Positions 1 to 10,369 of a stretch of 64,000 bases of DNA are shown piece by piece. This stretch comes from Paralvinella palmiformis (lineage: Eukaryota; Annelida; Polychaeta; Terebellida; Alvinellidae), in contig JAODUP010000152.1 in NCBI GenBank assembly GCA_025642065.1, positions 159,001 to 223,000 on the forward strand, written 5' to 3'. The number at the start of each line of letters is the position of its first letter. Position 1 is the first letter of the stretch. The translations under genes were made by a program, and so were the position numbers. The notes beneath the pieces were generated by a model. The model made no database searches and was not told where the DNA came from. It saw only the letters and a list, made by a program, of their open reading frames with translations.

Positions 1-52
1 CTTTCACTGGACAACGTCTTTAACTGGTTCCTACTAGCGAGGGCGTTATTAA

Positions 53-84
<32 letters not shown>
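1..84 (+). repeat. 3' tail of L2/CR1-like LINE (family A)
   Basis: The opening bases (CTTTCACTGG..., TCCTACTAGCGAGGGCG, TTATTAAA, then a TTA run) match the end of the fuller LINE at about 42510-42588, which reads CTTTCAGTGG, TCCTACTAGTAACGGCGC, TTATTAAA and an ATT run. The fragment is cut by the window edge, so any coding part lies outside. Orientation is plus. Confidence 0.75.
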
Positions 85-85
<1 letters not shown>

Positions 86-930
86 ACCCGTGTAATATAT
101 GGTTACAGATTCATAACTAATCAGACAGATATGTAATAGAATTAATGTAAATATATGAATAATATAATAATAAAACTATATACATATAAAACGATTGGAT
201 AATTATCAGAATATTAGAAGAAATGTGCTAAAAAAACTGAATTACTGGTTTCTTTCTTTAAATTTAAATTATACAATCAAGCTTATTACCCTTACAACTT
301 TATGACATCTAAGACGGGTATATAAACAATACATTATAATTCTGATGTAACGTTTATTTTCCTATAAGAGATGGTAGTTGAGTAAGTATGATAGAAGCTA
401 AGTAGGTGGCAGATAGGTGGGCAAGTAGCTATGTAGGTAAGTAGTTCGGTGGATATATATGTATAGAGAGGGTACAGGGTGAAAGAGGGAGAGAAACTCA
501 ACCTCTTCAAGGAATTATGGCCAATAGGTAGGTTTGGTAGTTTCTGTTACGCTAGAAGATCAACAGATCTGTTCGTATAAATTAGTACGATAAAGATTTA
601 ATTAAGTTTATCAGTTATGAAATAAAATTGATTTCAACAGAAATCGAGAATTTGAAAAGACGGAGAATTTGACGAAATCCGAAAGATTTTACCTTGGCGA
701 TCCTGCTTTTTCAACAAAGATGTTTTCATTTAATCTCTTAATTTATTTATATGTGAATGTTTTTATATAAGTAAGTGTACGCTTGTATACATGAATGTTA
801 TTCGTGTATTTTCTATATATTTCTTTATTTCTTTATCAATTTCCAAGATATATCGTGAATATTTTCAATCAGATTTTCGCGTTAGATAGAGATAGCTTTA
901 TACAGAAACGTACTTCAATAAAAAGTATAT
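85..930. other. AT-rich DNA, nothing recognised
   Basis: No reading frame of plausible coding character, no recognisable repeat family and no RNA gene was seen here on either strand. Confidence 0.5.
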
Positions 931-947
931 AACACACACACACACAT

Positions 948-990
<43 letters not shown>
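931..990. repeat. (CA)n-(TA)n compound microsatellite
   Basis: A CA tract interrupted by two TA steps runs directly into a perfect TA tract. It is one of five CA-to-TA compound tracts in the window with the same polarity. Confidence 0.95.
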
Positions 991-993
<3 letters not shown>

Positions 994-1007
994 CTGCATG
1001 GTTATAT

Positions 1008-1288
1008 ATCGCCAGAACCAGATAACCCTGTTCTGAGGCGCTGTTCAGTATTATTATCCCTGATTCGGACTTGTTTCTACCCAGCACACATCTCAACTCC
1101 AAAGGAAGCATACAAGGCATGCTGCTATTAAAGGCGCAAAACGTTACACAAACACATAGCCATAACGTCTTATCGGGTTCTCATTTTCATGGATGAGTGA
1201 ACCAGTCGCCACATGACAGCATAACAACCCCATGAGTCTGGAACCGGGACCGGACCTTACGCTCTAACTGCGCTATCACGGCTCGATT
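1008..1288 (-). repeat. tRNA-derived SINE, family 1 (copy 1)
   Basis: On the minus strand this begins with a tRNA-like head (GAGCCGTGATAGCGCAGTTA is box A-like; a degenerate GGTCC...GGTTCCAG block follows). A body then reads GTCATGTGGCGACTGGTTCA and CATCCATGAAAATGAGAACC. The same body occurs at 23500-23712, also on the minus strand. The far end contains a degenerate GCGCC/ATATA motif like an L2-type LINE tail. The box B equivalent is damaged here. Confidence 0.7.
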
Positions 1289-2664
1289 GATGTACACTTT
1301 TATCGCGTTTGTTTTTCTTTTCAAAATTAATACACAAGGTTTTATCAGCATCTTCATATTAGATATCTACTGATATGTACGTAAAAATCATTTATTATAA
1401 TACGTGATCACTCAAATAAACAATAAAGTAACTGATCTGCTGGATATTTACATCACAATCAGTGCCTTAGAGTAATCATCTTAAAGATTAAATAAGACGC
1501 TATACAAATTTTAGGTATTACATTGTATAGACACTATAGCCTCAAGCGTTAGCAACGCATACAGAAGCTAATGTTATTGTCGTCGAGTTTTACGATCATC
1601 AGTTAATGTCGTAAATATTTAGAGTTACAAGCCCAAAGGACAAAGGTCACAGTGGAGCTTATTTTATTGCTGTGGACCATCAACAATGTCAACACAGTCC
1701 CCCGAGAACGAGGTTCTCATTACCCTGGCTTGTTGTCTTGTTTATTGGAGTTTGCCTGGAAACCTGATAAGTTATTGGACAATGAAGGTTGTATAATGAC
1801 GGCCAGATAGCATTTATAATGTAATACTTGATACCTTTCTTTGGCGACACTCACTTAAACAATTTTATTTACGCCATAATATTTTTTTTTATTGCTGCGA
1901 TAAAATCTATTCTCATTTTGTCCAGTTATCCATACCATTATTGGAAGCCTGGATATTTGTCTTTCAGCCATTTACATTTAAAGGATAACTAGAATTAATA
2001 ACACAGATCTTATATTAGTAATATAAGTTATTTATTAGTAATATGTAGAATATTAACATATATTATCATTATACGTAAGGATACACATAGATACTGACAC
2101 ATTTATGTATTAAAACAGAGTTGCCTACGAAACATGAGATATTATCTTACAATTTATTAGGTTGACATATCAGTGACAGACTTGGTGTATTCATACTGAA
2201 TATTACATCATTACTGAATATTACTACGCCATGTTAAATATCATACAAAATACGAGTTAAGTGATGCATCTATACTGGTATATCTGATCAATGGACTGAA
2301 TAAAATATAGGAATTAGTGGATCACTGTTTAGCTTCGGTGAGTGAGTGAGTGAGTTTTCTTAGCCTCGGTACGGATGACACCTTGCCCATAAACATCCCA
2401 TAAACACAGGTAACAACACCTGGAGATTTGAAACTCATAAGCACCCCTCCCCATTACTCTATGATATTTAGTGTATCAATAATACAAAGAATGATTCGAG
2501 TTTTTCATATTTCATCTGATTCTAATTTATTCATATATAATCGCTGATCCTTCTCATGAAAGAAAGACTTTTCTCGCATAAAGTTATTTTCATAAAATAT
2601 TTAAACAAATAGTGCACAATCAACTTTGTTTCCGTGAATGTCTCTATTAACATCAGTTGATATA

Positions 2665-2705
<41 letters not shown>

Positions 2706-3113
2706 TTATAATATGGATACTGAATCCACTAACTCCCGTTAAGATGTCTTTAATATCTCAATTGTTATAATTCAACATTAGGTTAGCTCCTCATTATCAT
2801 GTATGTTAAGACCAGGTCAATCTGATTTAATTTTTGTTTCCTGAAACGTACTAAATATGTTAATGTTCCAATAAGAAAACTCGGTCTGATCTTCACTAGC
2901 ATACCTAGATCTTTTAATTGGTTCAATGATGTAAATGACATTGTAGATTTCTTCCCATCCAGATTGATTGTCTTTTGCCATCATCATGCGTTACCTTCAC
3001 GGCACGGATATATACATGTTGAAATATATGTATATTACCTAGTCAAGTTTATATATAGTTGTGTATATAATTGCGTATTACTCGGCGAATTACTTAGTTT
3101 ATCTATGATATAC
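1289..3113. other. Gene-free AT-rich stretch with short simple repeats
   Basis: No exon or element was recognised. It includes a short GTGA/GAGT run at 2337-2357 followed by TTTTCTTAGCCTCGG, which resembles TTTTGTTTAGCCTCAG at about 32965. A TA microsatellite lies at about 2661-2704. The last part may be the 3' flank of the sulfotransferase gene. Confidence 0.5.
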
Positions 3114-3119
3114 TTTATT
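3114..3119 (-). terminator. Candidate polyadenylation signal of the sulfotransferase gene
   Basis: TTTATT on the plus strand reads AATAAA on the minus strand, about 165 bases downstream of the stop codon at 3285-3287. It is the first canonical hexamer noticed in that 3' flank. In AT-rich DNA the hexamer can occur by chance. Confidence 0.4.
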
Positions 3120-3284
3120 ACCCCATGACGAAAGATATATCTTAATCTCTATATCGGATAATTATTATTTCTCTATCATATGTTACAATAGAAAATCCAA
3201 TGATTCATTGAATAGTAGCTCGTGGCAGTAATAGATGGCGAGAGGATATTCAACGCGCATAACAAAGCTTTATGAAGTTGCCAT

Positions 3285-3511
3285 TCAAAATACAGAAGAT
3301 TTCCATAAGAACTTGTCCGATCTTAGATATTCAGCCAATTGTTCGTTGTATGAATGGAAAAAGTCGTGTAACATATCCAGCGTTCTATTATAAGGAACAA
3401 AGTCTGTTGGCCTCCTTTCATTGCGGCCTCCACGTCTCACTTTGTCCATGGCAGCTGTTTGACGAAAAGGATTATTGTAACTAGATGATGTAATAGACAC
3501 ATGGTAACAAA
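3285..3511 (-). CDS. CHST15-like: CHST15-like exon 7 (C-terminus), 5' border uncertain
   Basis: The reading frame ends at TGA 3285-3287 and contains MDKVRRGGRNERRP and MLHDFFHSYNEQLAEYL, the family's C-terminal helix. Exon 6 ends in phase 1, so an acceptor followed by two bases is needed. GTGAG|TT (start 3511) and ACAG|CT (start 3454) both fit. The better-looking ATCTAG at 3481 does not fit the phase. Confidence 0.65.
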
Positions 3512-6500
3512 CTCACAAAGATGTAGATAGTTCAGTATGCAATCCTATTAATACCATTAATATATTATTATTAGTAGTATTTTAGTAGTAGTAGTAGTAT
3601 TGTTATTATTAACAATCTCCACGTTCCTAATCATCTCGGTAAATGTTATAAAGTTGAGAAAGAAAAACATTACCCAAGCCGAAGAATCTGAATACGTCAT
3701 TGACAACCATTTTCGGATTTCGGTAGAAATCTTCAGATCTCAAGATAATCATCTGTTTTCGTGTAAAAACTTCCAACCAATCTTTTATGAACGGGTAATA
3801 TAAACTGTGTTGAAGAACAACCTAAACTGGGAAAAATGTAGAGATATTTAGGGTACAGTAATATTAAAGCCAAATCGTCGACCAAATTAACCACCTTATT
3901 ATCATTTAGCATTACCGGCTCAGTTTTTAAGGCCAGTGATCCATCGTAAGCGCAGCTGCGCAGCGTTCTGTTTCTCAGGCAGGTCTTCATCTGGAAGACG
4001 GCTTCACTGGACAGTTCGTGGAATTGTTCAGCAGTCTTTGGGTGATATCCCTGATATACTAGATACTCGGATATTAAACTGAAAAATAATAACGATCGAT
4101 ATTCCACATTATTATTTTAATTGCACAAATCACTTCGTAACTTATTTTATCATAAACGTATATGCGTTTAGAGTATAAAACAACTAAAATAATTTCAATG
4201 TTCTGCTGCCACAAATAGTGTTGTTACTATAGCCATGCTGATTGCTAGAATTGATAATGACAACCGTTCAATAGGCTCTCTTAGGATTACAACTATTCTG
4301 ACGTTTGGAGTCAACATCTTCAAGATGTGAGCCAGTGTGTATTTCGGTTCATCAAAGTTTTTATTAGCTGGGAGGGTCTTCCACTTGCTGAAATCTGTCA
4401 AGTAGGTTGGAGTTCCTTCTCCTAAATGACAAGATGAGTCACACATTTAAATCACTCATACGCACCCGCGGACACACACACACACACACACACAAAGACA
4501 GACACGCATAGAGTGGTGGGGAAAAGTTTTTGAACACCTTTATGAGTGGTAAAATATAAATTAAAAGATAGCTTTAAGAAAGAAATCAATGCGTTTTTAG
4601 TCCATTTGTTCATACATTTGACAGGAAAATAGAATATTTAATAAATGTAGCGCAATCACAGAAGTAAGAAATATGTTTAATGATTTAACAAAGATGAAAA
4701 ATAATCACCATGGATGGCAAATCACAATGAATATGAATTAAATAATGCATTTTTAGGATATTTCATAAGTCAATATTTGGTTGCTAAGCGATGTGCACGC
4801 ACCAATGTCTGGATTATCTTTGGCATGTTTTCAACAAGGCGTTTACACTGTTCTGGCTTGATATTATTCCATTCGTCGACCACACACCTCCTGAGATCTT
4901 GCATATTTCTTGGTTTACGTTCAGAAACTGCTGCCTTGATGATGTGCCATAAATTTTCTATTAGACTCATGTCCAGAGATTGTGCAGGCCAATCCAGAAG
5001 CTGGTCTCCATGCTCGTTCATCCTCCAAGTCTTGTTGGGTCTCGCAGTGTAACACGAAGCATTATCATGTTGGAAGATCCAATGCTGAGCAAGTCGGCGA
5101 GTGAAAAGAGCCTGAGATAATGGGAGCATTTGGTGTTCTAACATTTTACAATAGTTGGGCAAATTCATCGTCCCCTCACAAACGATTAGCTGTTCAACGC
5201 CTGCAGCACTCATGCATCTCCAAACCATTATGCTTGCTCCTCCATGTTTCACAGTTGCAACAGTGCAGGCAGATACAAATTCTTCCCCACGTCTCCTTCG
5301 GACTCTAACATTTGCTCGGGTTGGATATAGCTGGAATCTGGACTCATCTGACCATATAATCTTTGTCCAGTGTGCTTGTGTTCACTGGCGGTGTTCTTCA
5401 TCCACAGACGTCTGGCTCTTCTTCGTTTCCCCGTTATCAATGATTTTTTTTGCTTGCAATACACGACTTGAAACCATGTTTCAAAAGTCGACCACGAACA
5501 GTTCTGGTTGTACACTGGACCTGTGACTGGTCCGACCACTGTTGCTTCATTTCTGGAACTGTTTTCACAGGCGAAGCAGAACACGATCGTCTCTTGCTGT
5601 ACTGCACCTGGGTCGTCCAATCCTAGATTTGTCTTTCAGGCTACCCGACTGCTGGAATCATTTAATGATAATCCTAGCTGTAGTGTACCTATATCCCGCA
5701 TCTTGTAGAAATCTGACGATAGCTGCAGCCATCTTCATGGAGCACCTGCATCTTCACACGGATTGATTACGTCATGTTCCTCGTCTTCGCCATTTGTATG
5801 TATAATACGAATATGCATTTATATTATTCCCTTTGTTAATAACATGAAGCCTAAACAAAATGGTGTTTCATAGCCATATTCGTCTTCTTAGTAGTTTCAT
5901 TCAATATGTCTTCTCTCCAAAACTGTACGTGTTTTTACCTTTTTAATTTATTTATTCTTTGTAATATTATTATTTATATATGTCATGTACACAATTCATT
6001 AAAATTGTTTTCTCAACAATAAAGGTCGGTTTGTTAAGCACAAACTATGTGCATTATTTGGAAGAAACACAAAATCTAGCCAGTGTTCAAAAACCTTTTT
6101 CCACCACTATATATATAATGTGCTTAAAGGCCGCGCTCTGTCGAATCTTTAAAGTTTGCCCCAGTGGAGGACTACTTGCAGAAAAGTGGCCGTAAAACAT
6201 TAATCATCATCATATAGCTAAAGTTTCTCTGGTATTGGGTTCATTGGATGATGTGGAGCATCTGGTGGATCTCTATGATAGTACATTCAGAGACAAAGTA
6301 GATGAGCGTGCACCTTTAAGGAGAAAAGAAATACCAAAAAGACCAGCGCTTCCATGGTACATTAAGAATATACAAGCTGCAAAGAGACACAGAAGGTATT
6401 GTGAACGGTTGTAGATCAGAACCGGTTTGTATGTTCATTATGAAATGTTCAAGGTCAATAAAATTCTAGTTAAAAAGCCCTTGCTTCTGCAATAGCAGAA

Positions 6501-7604
6501 TTTTGAATAAAAAGACCAAGGACTGTTTTCAGTGTTACATAAAAGTCAAACTGTCCTTCCAAATATGATCAATTCAAATAAAGATATGCCCGTTTTTTTA
6601 ATAACTTCTTTTGTCAGGAGATATTAAATATCCATAGTGGGTTCCCTTCCAACACATTATAACAGGGTAAGCAATTGGTAGAAGAGTCGTGCACATCCAT
6701 AATGGAAACATTTGAGCTTTTTAGGAAAGACATATATTAGACAGTTGCTGAAACGGCCATCTAATGCTTTCTGTGCAGTTGACCCTATGCTTACATGGAT
6801 TGTGAAAAATTGTCTGGATGTTCTGATAAGCCCAATTACAAATATATTTAATACATCATTATCTCTGGTTGCTTTTCCAAGATCTATGAAAGCTTCCCTT
6901 GTAAAACTATTAATAAAAAACACAGTATGAACTGTAATATTCTAAACAATTACAGACCTGTTTCAAATCTTCACTTTTTATCTTAAGTTATAGAAAGGTC
7001 AGTTCCTCAGGTAAAGTCTGTCAGGTAAAGTACTAGGATGGTATCGATCTTATGTGAAACAACGCTTCCAGAGAGTGTCTGTTCATGGCATTTGTTCTGA
7101 CGTTCAATTTTTGTTATCAGGTGTACGACAAGATTCAGTTCTTGGTCCTCTGGTTTTCACAATGTATACCCATCCTCATGGGATCATAGCGCACCGATAT
7201 GGTGTTAAATATCAGTTGTATTCTTGTGATACACAGTTGTATATATATCACTGGATCCTGACAGACAAACAATTAAATTTCACCTCATCGTTGAAGAATT
7301 ATGGACATTGTATTGCTGATATTCGGCTAAGGACGACTCAAAATACTCGACAATGTGATCATATCACCCCAATTGTGCGTTCAGTGTTGCAGTCGCGACT
7401 TTGTGGAATAGGTTGCCGGCAGATATAAGAAAGGCGTCGTCTGATGAAAATGTTAAATCCATTCTGAAACACACTTATTCAGGGTTCCTTTCACAGATAA
7501 ATACTAATTATCTTTTTAGTATCTTATAGGGTTTTTTAGCAGACATATTATTTGGGGTATTATCATATTACATATTATTATATATAAATATACATTATTA
7601 TTAA

Positions 7605-7640
<36 letters not shown>

Positions 7641-10369
7641 TAAGGGTTTTTAGCATAATAATTAAAAATTTCAGTGATTTAACAATTTGTCTGGTTTGTC
7701 TTGGGTGATTGGATTGAATATGGAAAATTTGATGTTGAGTGGGTTTTATTCATGGATACTATCTCGTAGGCTAAAGATTTTGGCAACATCCATGATTTAT
7801 CCAACCAAAAAATTGGATTTTATTGCCCAATGAAAACTGCTTTACTGCTGAAATAATAACCAAAGAAAAAAGATGTGTCATAATTGAATGTGAAAATAGT
7901 TACTTGTCCTCAAAATAGAACATAGAATGACTTGTTTTATAGGAGTCCATTTTAACGTGTTACGTCAGACGACCGTAGTCAAGGTAATGGACGCCGCCGA
8001 CATGTTGGACACCACGTGACATGGATGTTACCAACATAATGGTCATCGCGGAGATCATAGTTCCAATCATAGTCCCAACTAATGTCAAATTCACCGCCCT
8101 TTAAGTTTCTTTTGTCACAATATTTTACAACAAACAAACAAACAAACAAACAGACATACACAGACTTGACCTAAAATTAAATATTTTATTTTCAACTTAG
8201 CTAATGTGTCAAGCTAATAACTGGCAAATGTTCAATAAACTGGTTGTAATCATAATTACCTAAACCAATTGGATGAAATCGTTCACCATCTTCATTGAAG
8301 ACGTAATTGATTGCTATTTGTTCTGCGGCTGAATCAAAAATATCCAGGTATGACTTTATTGGACGAGGTACTGTATCATTTTCTATTAGATTTTTGTATC
8401 TCCCATATCCTACCATTTGCAAATATCCTATAGTTAAAGAAAGAAATAAAAGTTATGTTTACGTAAATCTTCACTGCTATATATTATCTAATTCATTTAT
8501 TATTTATTCAATAAGTTGAATTCAATGACAAATATAGAAAAAGGGGATTTTCTCAATTTAACACATTGTTATGATAAGATCAAACTAAAAGATTGTTAGA
8601 TTTGGGGAAAGGTGTTTTAAAAATAATCTTAATATAGCGGAAATAACTATATATTCATTCAGATGTACGCCCGAGAAGCTTCGTGATGTAAATTGTTTTT
8701 CCCCAAAAAAGTGATTTACTTTCTATAGTTTGCCCCTTTCTAGTATCAGATGTAAGATTAGAACTATATGAAATGATAAGTAAAATTAGAGGAACCTTTC
8801 ATCGTTCAGCGTAGACCTTTATTTGTGAGATACTGATAAAAATCTTTATAAATTTAACACTGAGAAAACACCCATAGACGTTCTAAACGTTATCGTTTTA
8901 AGCTAATTCAACACTTTTTTTATATCGTTAGGGTATTTGCTCATTTCTTTTGAAGGATTTATATATCATTACCTACGCATAACTGAAGTACGTTATACTT
9001 CAAATGGCACCTTTAAGTCAGATAGGCATTATAAATTTCACTTTAAAGGCATGATATTATTTATTGATACTGTCGTCAATTTTGTTGTATATGTCAAGTA
9101 AATGTCTACAAGTCGGAAAACGATGCAAAACAACTATCATCAGGAACAAAGATAACAGACAACAAGCTAAAAGTAATCCATTACCTGACTATACACCCGA
9201 ATTTCATCTCGTTAAAATTATAATATTCAAAAACTTTAATTCAACCAAATTAATAGTTATAGAGGAACTTATCTGAAAAAGATGGCTCGTCCTACGAAAA
9301 AATTGACATACCTGCATAGCGGATCTCATTCCAATAATGATGTTCTTTGCCTGCTTTGGATGACATGAGTTGAGGATGGGACGCGAGAGATGTCCATAAG
9401 GCTGTGGATCCTCCACGATTGATCCCGATAAGATAAAAGAATGGTAAACACCTCAAACGCCACCGTCTCAGTCCATTTTTTAGACGTCTTGTATAGATCG
9501 TAATGGACTTTTGGAATGTATTCTGATAAAAACCTCGTACTTTTATGTTCCGTCTAAAGAATCGCATGTATAGGTGAGTAGATAGCGGATAGGGATCAGG
9601 AGTGCTTAGATTTTCATACCAACACGGCGTTCTATAATTGGTCAGAATTGGTAGTGGTTCCTAACAAAAACACGAATTCATCAGGCTGAATATTTAGTTA
9701 AAAATGACTATATTGTGAGACAGATTTAATTAAACCGATAGAGGACGCTATTATTGTATATTTCGATTGATTTATTTTACAATGGGAGCTTGTATTCTAC
9801 ATAGTGTCAATTTTTAACCTATGATAGTGAGTCTTGAAATGCATACACACACACACACACACACACAAGAGAGAGAGAGAGAGAGACACTAACTCACTCA
9901 CTCATTCACCCACTCACTCACCCACTCACTCACTCACTCACAACATACACCCGACACAACCACTAAATATATATATGTACACGTACCACACACACACACA
10001 CACACCACACTACACGCACACAATAACTAAAATTCATACCAGTAAAAAAGTCCCAAATCCTACGAAAAATAAAACAATGTGCTATGTCTTACGTAGGTCA
10101 TGTATGAAAAACAATCCCCTAATTGTACTCACGGCTTCCATTCGATCAATTCTGTCATCTAATCCTTTATAAATGTTCTTGTCAATTAACTCCGGTTCGT
10201 CCATTAATGTGTCTTCTGTTGATTTAAGATTTGATCTTCTGGTATCAACAATACGTTGGTTCATCTGGAATCCTCTCTGGTATATGTTGATGTACGTTAC
10301 AAGTGAAGATACTAAACACAGAGCCATCAACAACCAATAGGATGCCGCAAAGCGCCGTGAAGACATCAT
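3285..10369 (-). CDS. CHST15-like: Carbohydrate sulfotransferase 15-like, seven exons
   Basis: Probable Golgi type II sulfotransferase that moves sulfate from PAPS to a sugar in a glycan. Exons, minus strand: 10369-10133, 9660-9312, 8427-8266, 4421-4265, 4078-3916, 3821-3674, and a last exon ending at 3285. Cumulative phases 0,1,1,2,0,1 are all compatible. A membrane anchor lies at about residues 10-30. The 5'-phosphosulfate loop region is LIGINRGGSTAL (about 156-167). The YLDIFDSAAEQI block and IGEGTPTYL follow. The 3'-phosphate motif is VVILREPIERLISEYL (about 293-308). The C-terminal region has LYYPFIKDWLEVF and HDFFHSYNEQLAEYL. The length of about 460-480 suits CHST15-like invertebrate proteins. 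The usual PK(C/S)GTT loop is replaced by NRGGST, so activity is uncertain. The family call rests on motif order and remembered family patterns, not on a search. Confidence 0.85.
3674..3821 (-). CDS. CHST15-like: CHST15-like exon 6
   Basis: The acceptor is CAGTTTAG|GTTGTT and the donor is GCTTGG|GTAATG. It reads VVLQHSLYYPFIKDWLEVF, then RKQMIILRSEDFYRNP and NDVFRFFGL, matching the conserved region after the 3'-phosphate motif in this family. Another AG (CAACACAG) lies inside but breaks the phase. Confidence 0.78.
3916..4078 (-). CDS. CHST15-like: CHST15-like exon 5
   Basis: The acceptor is TTTTTCAG|TTTAAT and the donor is GAGCCG|GTAATG. It supplies ISEYL, with the motif serine, then KTAEQFHELS, a cysteine-containing segment (TCLRNRTLRSCAYDG) and KTEP. 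Its end joins in phase 0 to exon 6, giving PVVLQHSLYYPF. Confidence 0.78.
4265..4421 (-). CDS. CHST15-like: CHST15-like exon 4 (3'-phosphate motif)
   Basis: The acceptor is TCATTTAG|GAGAAG. The donor GAACG|GTTGTC is weak at +3 to +6 but rebuilds ERLISEYL across the junction with exon 5. The exon holds EGTPTYLTDFSKW, FDEPKYTLAHILKML and PNVRIVVILREPIER, containing the arginine of the 3'-PAPS phosphate motif. Confidence 0.82.
4451..4500. repeat. Imperfect (CA)n tract
   Basis: A short CA-rich tract lies next to the left end of the Tc1-like element, inside intron 3 of the sulfotransferase gene. Confidence 0.8.
4511..6108 (-). mobile_element. Tc1/mariner-like DNA transposon, decayed
   Basis: The left end reads GTGGTGGGGAAAAGTTTTTG then AACACC. 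The reverse complement of the right end reads GTGGTGGAAAAAGGTTTTTG then AACACTGG. These are imperfect terminal inverted repeats next to TA dinucleotides, as expected for TA-targeting Tc1 elements. The length of about 1.6 kb and an internal minus-strand transposase relic fit. It lies in intron 3 of the CHST15-like gene. Confidence 0.88.
4770..5738 (-). pseudogene. Tc1-like transposase, broken by stops and frameshifts
   Basis: From the minus-strand ATG at 5738 the sequence reads KMAAAIVRFLQDAGYRYTTA, a helix-turn-helix-like region, then a TGA, then GSLKDKSRIGRPRCSTARDD, the GRPR hook between the two HTH domains. The catalytic part has WSDESRF (first Asp, in another frame) and an open stretch 5252-4770. 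That stretch holds KHGGASIMVWRCMSAAG, HDNASCYTAR (second Asp) and WPAQSLDMSLIENLW (Glu). The usual SPDLNP is SLDMS here. Counted by eye, 35 residues separate the second Asp from the Glu, against 34 in classic Tc1. At least two frame breaks and a stop make it inactive. Confidence 0.85.
6165..6215 (+). repeat. 3' tail of SINE family 2
   Basis: AAAGTGGCCGTAAAACATTA followed by ATC repeats matches the tails at 20255-20290 and 25225-25258 (GTGGCCGTAAAACATCAATC). Only the tail was recognised. It sits between the Tc1-like element and the LINE fragment. Confidence 0.6.
6221..7640 (+). mobile_element. Internally deleted LINE family A fragment in intron 3
   Basis: It aligns in order with the fuller copy at 40335-42588. 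CTCTGGTATTGG, GGTGGATCTCTATGATAGTA, GCTGCAAAGAGA, the WIVKNCLDVLI region, GTGTCTGTTCATGGCAT, SVLGPLVFTMY and the final TTA run all recur. The catalytic segment is damaged (YSCDTQLY for YADDTQLY) and large parts between 6950 and 7030 and after 7330 are missing. Its orientation is antisense to the host gene. Confidence 0.85.
8266..8427 (-). CDS. CHST15-like: CHST15-like exon 3
   Basis: The acceptor is ACTATAG|GATATT and the donor is CAATTG|GTTTAG. It encodes GYGRYKNLIENDTV and YLDIFDSAAEQI, the latter matching the family's conserved YLDxFDxAA block. Joining to exon 4 restores IGEGTPTYL, which supports both borders. Confidence 0.82.
9312..9660 (-). CDS. CHST15-like: CHST15-like exon 2 (5'-phosphosulfate loop)
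   Basis: The acceptor is TTTTTGTTAG|GAACC and the donor is GCAG|GTATGT. The exon carries TPCWYENL, a basic stretch, then RCLPFFYLIGINRGGSTAL and KEHHYWNEIRYAG. The arrangement of CLPxFY, a loop, then KExHxW is typical of CHST15-type enzymes. The loop lysine is an arginine here. Confidence 0.85.
9842..10020. repeat. Cluster of CA, GA and CTCA simple repeats in intron 1
   Basis: A CA tract, a GA tract, a CTCA/CCCA run and further CACACC blocks follow each other. They fill most of the 472-bp first intron of the sulfotransferase gene. Confidence 0.85.
10133..10369 (-). CDS. CHST15-like: CHST15-like exon 1 (membrane anchor)
   Basis: Two adjacent ATG codons open the frame (10369 taken as start; the codon before it is TTG). 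SRRFAAS is followed by a hydrophobic stretch (YWLLMALCLVSSLVTYINIY) and a polar stem, a type II signal-anchor layout. The donor reads GAAGCC|GTGAGT, close to consensus, leaving phase 0 after 79 codons. Confidence 0.8.

Noticed and set aside
3481..3482. ATCTAG acceptor for sulfotransferase exon 7
   Set aside because: It looks acceptable, but starting at 3480 does not match the phase 1 end of exon 6.
3272..3484. Plus-strand frame opposite sulfotransferase exon 7
   Set aside because: Shadow of the minus-strand exon, which has a clear family match.
3801..3812. CAACACAG acceptor for sulfotransferase exon 6
   Set aside because: It would break the phase; the upstream CAGTTTAG acceptor restores PVVLQHSLYYPF in frame.
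4714..5708. Plus-strand frames across the Tc1-like element
   Set aside because: Antisense shadows of the transposase relic.
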